Shown: positions 56,671 through 64,000 of the stretch, piece after piece
How the letters are laid out: every line of letters starts with the position of its first letter
Position numbering within the stretch: the first letter of the stretch is position 1
DNA from: Cynocephalus volans
Taxonomy: Eukaryota; Chordata; Mammalia; Dermoptera; Cynocephalidae
DNA: 64,000 bases
Assembly (NCBI RefSeq): GCF_027409185.1
Contig: NC_084474.1
Location: 11,525,382-11,589,381, forward strand
Reading direction: 5' to 3'
Translations under genes and position numbers: made by a program
The notes under the pieces: generated by a model
What the model was told of the DNA's origin: nothing
The model's database searches: none
What the model saw: the letters and a program-made list of their open reading frames with translations, nothing else

Positions 56671-57400
56671 CTAGTATTTGGTGTGGGCTAGAGCGGGGCT
56701 GTCCTGGCCCCGTCTCTCAGGATCCCAGGTGTGGGCTGGCTCCCATCGCTGGCCTGGATGTGCAGGGGCGGTGGTGGCGGGGGGAAAAGGGGGACAGGGC
56801 TCAGGCCCACACCCTGACTTCCACCCCCCCTGTTGTTGGGCTGTCAATGTTTTAATTAATTTTAGACACTGATTAGGAGGATTTGGGGGAGGCTAGTTGG
56901 AGTGGCTTTTGAAAGCTAGTTGTGTCCGAGGGGGTCTCTCCACTAATTTTGTTTTCAGACTTTCACTTCCTGTCCCTATTATTGCTCCAGCACTTGGTCC
57001 CTGTCTTCTGCAGTGCCTGGTTCCCTGGGTCCAGCGTATCTCTGGTGCTGGTATCTCCCATTGTGAATTCCCTTTCTTCTTGAGGTGTGGGGAGGAGTGG
57101 TCACCTGGCTGCATGGGTCAGACTTGGGAGTCCAACTGTTACTCCTTGTAGAAACTTGCCTGCAGCCTCCCTGTTTGCAGCCCTGCAGCCCGCCCCTAAC
57201 TCCCATGGGCATGGTGGTCTCTCTGGGGTGCCTTGGAAGCAAATCAGATTAGACGGACAGCTCCATCTGTGTGTCCTTCTGCAGACATTCTTCCACTCTG
57301 CTGCTTAATTTCTCTCCTTCTGTTTACCAGCCACTCAAAATCTGTTGATATCTCTCACCTCTTACCCAGTTTTCTTTGTCCACTACAATTTTTTCCCATT
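56671..57400. other. GC-richer unassigned segment
   Basis: Markedly GC-richer than its surroundings with few CpGs. Possibly an L1 leader fragment (text near 57290-57390 has that character) but not proven. Short frames on both strands show no domain. Confidence 0.3.
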
Positions 57401-57474
57401 ATTTAATAGGGTTTTAAAAGAAAATAACAATGGATAAATGCTGTATAATTGCCATCATTTTCAACTGGAATACA

Positions 57475-57491
57475 TGTGTGTGTGTGTGTAA
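57475..57491. repeat. Short GT microsatellite
   Basis: A run of about eight gt units ending gtaatagg. Confidence 0.8.
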
Positions 57492-57659
57492 TAGGTTTGA
57501 CGAAAATTTTAGTGAACCTTCTTATTGGCCTAGAAGAATTCAGTAAGAAATCAGTTACTTGAAGCTTAGTGTATGAAGGTAGATATGTCATCCAAATGTC
57601 ATGAAATGTCTGGGAATAAAATGATGAATTTAAGCAATCTAAAATATTTATTACATTTT

Positions 57660-57705
57660 GGTCAAGGATTAGGATTCCTGTACTGGCCAGCCCCCCAAAA
57701 TAAAT
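57660..57705 (+). mobile_element. Fragment of tRNA-Ile SINE
   Basis: ggtcaaggattaggattcctgtactggccagcc followed by an A-rich aaaataaataaaat tail matches the 3' half of the monomeric SINE, 5'-truncated. Confidence 0.6.
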
Positions 57706-58965
57706 AAAATATTAGGTTTCTCTGGCCACAAGCGTCAGATACTTGGAGATATCTACAGTTATCTGTCAAGAAAGTACAACCCGCTTGCAGCACAACCGCA
57801 TCTCTGTATAACTCAGCACCACCCCAGCGCAGCACGGTGGACATGGCAGCGTTCATTACCCACACATGCCCAGGCTGCCGTTGAGAACCATGAAATCGGG
57901 TTCCCCAGGTGGCACTCGGGCATCAGCATCTCTAAAGCTCCCATCCTGGAGCACAGCCCTGTAGACGATACACATCTCTGTGAATGGAAGAATAAATGCT
58001 TGTCATCACACATCACTGAGATATGGGACGTTATTATGGTAAAAACTGAGGCACCTGACACGATTTTATTTTTTCACCTATCATTACATCAATAACTAAT
58101 TCCATGACTGCTTTTAACTGATCCTTCAGAATCTTGAACCGTTTTTTTTTTGCGTGATCATTGTTTAAGTTATATTTAATAATAATAAGCTAATATCAAT
58201 TGAGTAACAAATAATAGTGTCTAAAATATAGAGATATTGACTGTTTAGGTTCTCAGAGCACAGGCTTCTCTTGATTGTAGGGCTTTAAAAAGAAATCACT
58301 GTAAGAATTATTTGTCCTGCTGGCATCCTTCAAAGCTCTTTTTTCCCTGCTATTACTATACTGAAATATAAATAATGTCTCAAAATAAACATTCTCTTTG
58401 TGAATAATAGTTTATGCTCAGTGGGTGAAAAATAAAACTAGTTTAATTAATTCTATTTGTTGTTCTCAGTAGGGGGAGCCAAATTGATAAAATAAACCTA
58501 CAGGAGCAACTCTGCAGTATTTACTCTCTCCTTGTTTAAGGCATTTGTAAAAGTGGACTTTTCTGCCACCTCAAAGATGACTTATGTAGAAAAACTGGGC
58601 TTTGCAGTTGCATTTGTGCTAGGCTTGTTTTCTTTTCTTTTCTTTTTTAATAGTACTCATCAGAAAACTTCAAGAAAAAAATCTTGACTTTTTTTTTTTT
58701 ACTTGCTAGGTTCCTATCTTTCTCTATGGATTTCCTAATTATCATTTTTAGTGGCATAATATTCCACAGAGGGTGAAAATATTATTGTATTTAATAATAA
58801 TATAATTATTAATATTAAACATTAAATTTAGTAATAGTGTCTGCCATTTCTCTATTGCTATTCCTTTACTGCTCCTGTTTTAATTTTTTTTCCTTATTAT
58901 TACAATGAGCGATTTCATGCATATATTTTATCTTTTAAAAAATTTTTTGATATCACTTCTAGGGT
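57706..58965. other. Unassigned intergenic DNA
   Basis: AT-rich. It has a TTTTC run near 58628-58645 and a TAATAATAT tract near 58785-58815. A weak CTCF-like word ctcagtagggggagcc lies near 58465. No gene. Confidence 0.45.
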
Positions 58966-58969
58966 ATGC

Positions 58970-59230
58970 CTAGACGTGTAATTATTCCTTTACCTTCTCA
59001 CATCTAAATCTCCAAACCGTACCTCTTCCTCTCCCCGCTCCCACCGCATGAAAGAGGTGTCTCCCCGGCCAAACTCCAGCTGCATTGCAGCACTCTTGAT
59101 TCCTTTCCTTGTGGCCTTCTCAGAGGCTTGTTCCTTTTGGCTAACCCCCTTCTCTTCTAAATTATCCACATCTGCCTCCTACTGCATAACTTTTATGGGC
59201 ATTCAAACATTCTAATACCTTCAACTTCAA
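58970..59230 (+). mobile_element. Possible L2 ORF2 fragment
   Basis: Pyrimidine-rich plus-strand text (gagaggtgtctcccc-like, then ccaaactccagctgc, cttctcttctaaattatccac) resembles the interior of L2. Diverged and uncertain. Confidence 0.3.
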
Positions 59231-59719
59231 TGACTAAATAGAAAAAAATTTCCTTAAACTCTTCTTTGCAGATGAATGCCAGCTAATAAAGGCAGAAAGA
59301 ATCACAGAATTAGAAAAATTACCATTTTGCAGTTAGATATCAAGCACATTGTGCAATAATTGAGTCAATAAAGTTTATCAATGGATATCAAAACTACTGG
59401 GGAAAAGGTTTACAGGGATATTGACACAGCCTCAAAATATTACCCTGAAGATTGCTTGAAAATTGCAACAGTAAAGATATACCTTTATAAAGGAGAAATC
59501 TGGTGGGATTACCAAGTAATAAAATTTATCATGATTAAGGACAAGACACCTGGCATTATGTGCCATCTGGCCCACATACAACACAAATTGTGGCATGTGC
59601 TTGCTCAAGATGCTTAACTGTAATCTAATCAAACATTTGACTAACTTCTGGTTAATAGAGAAAAACTAGGGATAGAAGAATAGAAGAAAGAATAACACGA
59701 AGAAACAATCACATAAATC
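59231..59719. other. Unassigned intergenic DNA
   Basis: AT-rich. The 78-codon frame at 59381-59617 has no recognised domain. Confidence 0.45.
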
Positions 59720-60320
59720 TAGAATGTGGGCAATTTCTGTAAGACAACTGTCTTGCTGAATTCTCCAAAAAGTCAATGTGACACATACCCAAAAGAGATG
59801 GGAGAAATGTTCTACATTAAAAGACACACACACACACACACATCAAAGACAATGACCAGCTCTAAAAGAGCTTTCAAAGACAACTGGGGAAATTTGAATA
59901 TTGATTGGATTTCAGAAATTATTAGGGATTTTTTTTTTTTTTTTTTTTTTTTTGGTAATTTCCTCACTTGTGGTAATGATATTTTGGTTATATAGGAGAA
60001 TTTCTCTATTCTTAGGATATAAAGGCATAAACATGTAGGGTGAAGTGTTACAGTATCTAATTTATTTTCAAATTATTTGGCAAAATACATGTGTGTCAAT
60101 ATATGCAACGGTGCTTCAAAAAGTTCATGGGAAGATTTGAATTATCTTTTAATTCTATTTGTCCATAAACTTTTTGAAGTGTCCCTGTATCTACAAAAAC
60201 AAAGCAATTCCATCAAAACATTTACAGTTAGAATAAATACAGGTGCTCATTGGACTTTTCTTTCAACTTTTCTGTATGTTTGAACACCTTCATAATAAAA
60301 TTTGGAAGCAAAATACAAAC
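59720..60320 (+). mobile_element. Old LINE 3' end (L1M-like)
   Basis: The order gaatgtgggcaatttctgtaagacaactg, aaaaagtcaatgtgacac, ttggttatataggagaatttctctattcttagg, caacttttctgtatgtttgaacaccttcataataaaa is that of a common old L1M 3' end. It contains a CA run (59822-59842), a long poly-T (about 59931-59954) and an inserted MITE (60104-60187). Confidence 0.5.
60104..60187. mobile_element. Mariner-like MITE, 84 bp
   Basis: Third copy of the family seen at 41512 and 41731: gcttcaaaaagttcatggg at the left and ccataaactttttgaagtgtccc at the right, with TA at 60102-60103 and 60188-60189. Confidence 0.75.
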
Positions 60321-60474
60321 AAAAAGAATAGTATTTGACCACACGTTCCCCCTAATTATCTGGATCCTTTATCTACAACCTTATGTGGTCAAAGTCTTGA
60401 CAGAAATGCACCACATCATGTCTCCACGTCCTCCCTCTTGCCCACTCCGCAAGGCACTCTAATTTTATCTCTCT

Positions 60475-60815
60475 TGCTTTAGTCTGTTCAGGCTGCTATA
60501 ACAGACCATAGACTGAGTGGCTTATAAACAACAGAAATTTATTTCTCACAGTTCTGGGAGCTAAGAAGACCAAGATCAAGGCACCAGCGGGTCTGGTGTC
60601 TGGTGAGGTTCACAGATGACTGTTTTTGCTGCTATGTCCTCATGTGGTGGGAAGGGACGAGGGAGCTCTCTTGGGCCTGTTTTATAAGAGCATTAATTTC
60701 ATTCATGATATGACCTAATTAATTCCCAAAGGACCCACCTCCTAATACCATCACCTTGGGGGTTAGGATTTCAACATATGAATTTTGGAGGGACACAAAC
60801 ATTCAGCCCATAGCA
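60475..60815 (-). mobile_element. MLT1-type MaLR solo LTR
   Basis: The plus strand is the complement of MLT1: gctgctataacagaccatagactgag, aaacaacagaaatttatttctcacagttctgg, gtctggtgaggtt, caccttgggggttaggatttcaacatatgaattttgg, gacacaaacattcagcccatagca. Confidence 0.88.
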
Positions 60816-61047
60816 CCTTGGCATTGGTCCATTTTCTGTTGCATAAAACAGATTACCTGAAACTGTGTAACTTATAAAGAACAGTCTTTATAATGTGTTC
60901 CCTTACAGTCCAGGGAACACATCTGGTGAGGGCTTTCTTCTGGGTGGGAACTCTCTATAGGGTCCCGTGATGATGCAGCATATTACATCGTGAGAGAATG
61001 GGAAAAACTCTCATGTGTTCCTTATAAAGCTACCAGTCCACACCCAT

Positions 61048-61224
61048 TGTATCAGTCCATTTGTGTTGCTATAACAGAGTACCTGAGACTGGGTAATTTA
61101 TAAAGAATGGAGGTTTATTTGGCTTACAATTCTGGGACAGCTGCATCTGGCATGGGCCTCAGGCTGCTTCTATTCATGGCGGAAAGTGGCAGGCAGCTGG
61201 CGGGTAAAAGCAGATCACATGGCA

Positions 61225-61256
<32 letters not shown>

Positions 61257-61469
61257 AGGGAGAGAGAGAGAGAAGGTGCCAGGATTTTAAACAACTGGCT
61301 CTTGTGGGAACTAACAGAGTGAGATCTCACTCATGACCCCCAACACCCAGGAAGAGCATTAATCCATTCATGAGGGATCCACCCCCATGACTCAAAAGGC
61401 TCCCAACATTGCCACCGTGGGGATCACATTTCCACATGAGTTCTGGGGAGACAACACATCCAAACTCTA
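61048..61469 (-). mobile_element. MST/MLT-type LTR nested in an LTR
   Basis: Starts tgtatcagtccatttgtgttgctataacagag and ends ...catccaaactcta. A perfect 5-bp TSD cccat lies at 61043-61047 and 61470-61474, the size expected for ERVL-type integration. It carries a GA microsatellite. Confidence 0.85.
61225..61273. repeat. GA microsatellite
   Basis: A nearly pure ga run with a few interruptions inside the nested LTR. Confidence 0.9.
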
Positions 61470-61789
61470 CCCATGATAACTCATTACACCATGAATGAAT
61501 TAATCCACTCACAAGGGCACAGTCCTCACAATCCCACAGACCCCACCTTTCAAATACCATAATCAGATTTCCCATCCTTTTAACACTGTCACAGTGGGAA
61601 TCAAGCCTCCAACACATGAACTTTTGGGGGCTGCATTTGATCGATAGCAATCACCATACTGCTAATCAACAAGCTTTGTACTTCTACCTGGGTGAAAACC
61701 AGTTTCCTCTCACACAACTTCTCAGCAAGTCCTCTTGAAATCGGGTCTTCTAGGCGATCACAGGATTCCCCCTCAGCTCTTTTGCTCTT

Positions 61790-63470
61790 CCCTTTTAGTG
61801 CAGATTACTGGTTTCTCCTCCTTCCTGGAACCTGAGAGTGTGGGGTTCCTCAGTTCTGGCTTCTCTCTCACTGTCAATGATCTGAATGGATCTGAGGTGT
61901 CAAATGTGTTGAATTCACTGATGATGTTCAAATTTCCTGTCCAGAAAATACTTCCTCTAAGTTATGGAGATGTATGTCTGGATTCCACTTAACATCTTTA
62001 CTTGGATATCTCGAAACCATCTCAAATGTAACTCGCACCTTTTAGGAGACCAGAATATGCCTACCCAAAATATGAAGGATCGTTGAACTTAAGACAATTA
62101 CAAAGAAGCAGATGCAGGAAGGCTCTCTGCCCTCCCTCTATTTGCCTAAAGCAGGAAAATAGATTTACAAAGACAAAAGGAACCCGCCCCCCCCCACACA
62201 CCCCTTTCTAACCAGGGAGAACAAAGGTTAACACTGAAGACAATTTAGGACTCTCATTGGCCTGGAGATACACCAGAGGAATCTACATTAACAAGCTTTA
62301 CTAACCAGCCTCCATTTGCCAACTATTTGCCTTCCTCCAATTTACCATCTCTAGAGACTCAAATCCTTTTCCTTTGTCTTGTCACTTCTCTAAAAATCTA
62401 CTGTTCTATATAATGATGCTATATAAGCTGGGACTCAAAGCCACCTCTTTGAGAGCTACTCATTTCCTGGGAGTCTCCCATGTGCATAGGAAATACACAT
62501 GCTGCTAAACTTCTGTTTGTTTTTCTCTTGTTAGTCTGTCTTTTATAACGGGGTCCATTTCAACTAAGCACTTACGGGGGTTATTCTTCCCCTATACCTG
62601 TAAACAGAACATTTCTCCCCTACCCCAGCCTCACCCCCAACCTGTGCATTGCCATTTTCCTTATCTACATGTAGCTCCTTCTAGACCTTTGTTTTTAGTG
62701 TCTTCTCCTATATCTGGCTTATCAGTAGGGGCTTTTGATTCTGCTGTTAAAGTAGATGTTGAGTAAGTGCTCAGTGCTTGTCTTTGTCTCTCTCCTCACT
62801 GCAGCCACTACCACTTCTTGCCAGCACAACTGAAACAGCCTTGTAACTCATATCCTGACCTCCATTCTTGCTCCTCTCCAATCCATTCTCCATGTAGCAG
62901 TGAGTGATGTTATTAAAATATAAACTGTTTTGTTTATTCTCCTGCATATGTCTCTTAAACAGATTTTCATTACAGTTGGAATTGACTCCAAATTTCTTAC
63001 CATGTACTTTGGGGCACTGCCTGACTCCACTCTGCTTTCCTCTCAAGCCCCTCATGTGGCCACTTTCCTGCACTCACCATGCCCTGCAGCTGTGGCTGCC
63101 TATGCCTGAAGCTTTTCCAGTGTCCTTACGCCAGCACCTTGCCTGGCCAGTGATGCCTCCCCAGCTCCCACATGGCCAATTCCTTCTCCTCCTCGAGGTC
63201 AACTTAAATTTTATCTCCTTAGAAGGAAGCCCTCACCATACTACTCAGTGCTCTTCTGTATTTTGACTGTTTGTTTCCATTGTAATTTCTAGGTGTTTAT
63301 TCCCTTGTTTCCTTGACTTTGTTTGTCATTCCCACTGCACATAAGCACCCTGAGGGCAGGCACCAGGCTTCCTGGGTTACCCCTGAATCCTTCACAGCTA
63401 CAACAGGATCTCACACATAATGGGTACTCAATGAATGTTTTGAATGGAGGAATAAGTGAATAAATATCTT
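61790..63470 (+). mobile_element. L2 LINE, plus strand, split by an LTR-like insertion
   Basis: 61790-62035 resembles interior L2 (ttacttggatatctcgaaaccatctcaaatg). 62610-63470 continues with aacagaacatttctcc..., then tccattctccatgtagcag..., a diverged gatctttttaaaat region, and the 3' end cataagcaccctgagggcagg...gggtactcaatgaatg. Its order follows L2; the coding frame is destroyed. Confidence 0.65.
62036..62609 (+). mobile_element. LTR-like insertion in L2
   Basis: Promoter-like atgctatataagctggg near 62425 is followed by gtgcataggaaatacacatgctgc and ttagtctgtcttttataac, in the style of a retroviral LTR U3/R/U5. L2 text resumes after it. Family not recognised; exact ends uncertain. Confidence 0.45.
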
Positions 63471-64000
63471 TTAGGTTTCAGGCAGATTCACTGCATATTC
63501 TATTATTCATACCAATAGTTTACAGTTTTGGTAAATTTTCTTTGAAATTTTAAGAAGCCCTGAAAACAGCTTAATATTTCTATGAGAGGCCACCAGAGGG
63601 AGCACGGAGACAATTTTTGTGGGAAAAAGTAATTCCAAGAATTATTATTATTCAAGTCAGTCAAGTAATAATACTATATTTTAATAAGTAATTTCACTAG
63701 GTTTTATTCAGAACTGAATTTTTTTCATGACTATGTCTTATATGTTAAAACAAAAATTACAAAGTTAAACCCACAATCAGAAATATTGATAGCCATAGAT
63801 TCACTCTTAAACCAAAATTAAGAATTAAGAAATTAACTAAGAAACCACAATTAAGATAACTTTGACTTGAAACAATCTTAACAATTATGTTAATCTCTTG
63901 TATTGTTTAGAGTTTGATAATATATTTGGACACAATTGTTAGTACATTTAAATTTTATACTTATGTCTACATGATTAAAAAATCAGGATTTTCATCAAAC
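63471..64000. other. Unassigned AT-rich DNA with CTCF-like motif
   Basis: No gene. A strong CTCF-like word lies at 63588-63605. Confidence 0.45.
63588..63605 (+). promoter_or_regulatory. Candidate CTCF site
   Basis: ggccaccagagggagcac matches the CTCF core (CCACNAGRGGGCGC) at all but about one core position. By-eye match only. Confidence 0.45.

Larger units (their letters stand above)
60819..61649 (-). mobile_element. MaLR-type LTR split by a second LTR
   Basis: Halves at 60819-61047 and 61475-61649. The 5' half reads ggtccattttctgttgcataaaacag..acctgaaactgtgtaacttataaag; the 3' half reads tgaatgaattaatccactcacaaggg..aacttttgggggctgcatttgatcgatagca. Same type as the LTR at 10999-11403. Confidence 0.75.

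Noticed and set aside
61107..61322. Arg/Glu-rich 71-codon frame
   Set aside because: It is a translation of the GA microsatellite in the nested LTR.
1..64000. Bacterial-type systems (operons, CRISPR arrays, phage, defence islands)
   Set aside because: Repeat content, CpG island, splice signals and the GPCR gene show this is mammalian nuclear DNA; no spaced repeat array of CRISPR type is present.

Overview
The window is vertebrate nuclear DNA, clearly placental-mammalian. It has an AT-rich background packed with interspersed repeats (L1, L2, MIR, MaLR LTRs, tRNA-derived SINEs) and one short CpG-rich island that carries a single protein-coding gene. The young SINEs consist almost entirely of tRNA-Ile-like sequence, as monomers and as head-to-tail dimers with A-rich tails. 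That design is characteristic of colugos (Dermoptera; CYN/t-SINE type), so a colugo such as Galeopterus is my best guess. This is inference from repeat type, at about 0.6 confidence.

Layout. Positions 1-4.5 kb: an old minus-strand L1M interrupted by a full-length composite retrotransposon and by a chimeric LTR-VNTR retrocopy. 4.5-7.1 kb: mostly unassigned. 7.15-14.3 kb: a nearly full-length minus-strand L1 with a SINE and a MaLR LTR inside it. 14.3-24.3 kb: mostly low-repeat DNA with MIR, L2-type, SINE and LTR fragments. 24.3-29.5 kb: an old minus-strand L1M/HAL1-like element hit by a processed retrocopy and an MLT1 LTR. 29.6-32.9 kb: a plus-strand L1 with a tandem-monomer 5' leader that is missing its 3' half. 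33.86-42.3 kb: a three-layer nest in which an L1 3' end holds a composite element that holds a full-length minus-strand L1. 43.5-47.9 kb: an LTR-like segment and old L1M remnants. 48.6-52.3 kb: the NPBWR1 locus. 52.3-64 kb: mixed intergenic DNA with SINEs, an L1 bearing a 5' inversion, nested LTRs and an L2.

The one gene is NPBWR1 (GPR7), the neuropeptide B/W receptor, at 49868-50854 on the plus strand. It is a complete 328-codon uninterrupted coding region with all class A GPCR hallmarks. A good splice donor/acceptor pair upstream suggests a small intron in the 5' leader. Every other long reading frame belongs to a decayed retrotransposon or to GC-rich noise.

The most interesting material outside the gene is retrotransposon biology: an SVA-like composite family (about 1.36 kb, with a VNTR of about 105 bp and an A tail), a chimeric retrocopy that seems to start near an MLT1 transcription start, L1 leaders built of tandem monomers, and exact TA insertions of an approximately 80-bp mariner-like MITE. 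A foldable three-way junction 3.8 kb downstream of NPBWR1 is an unexplained structural signal. I saw no viral, bacterial, CRISPR or operon-like content.
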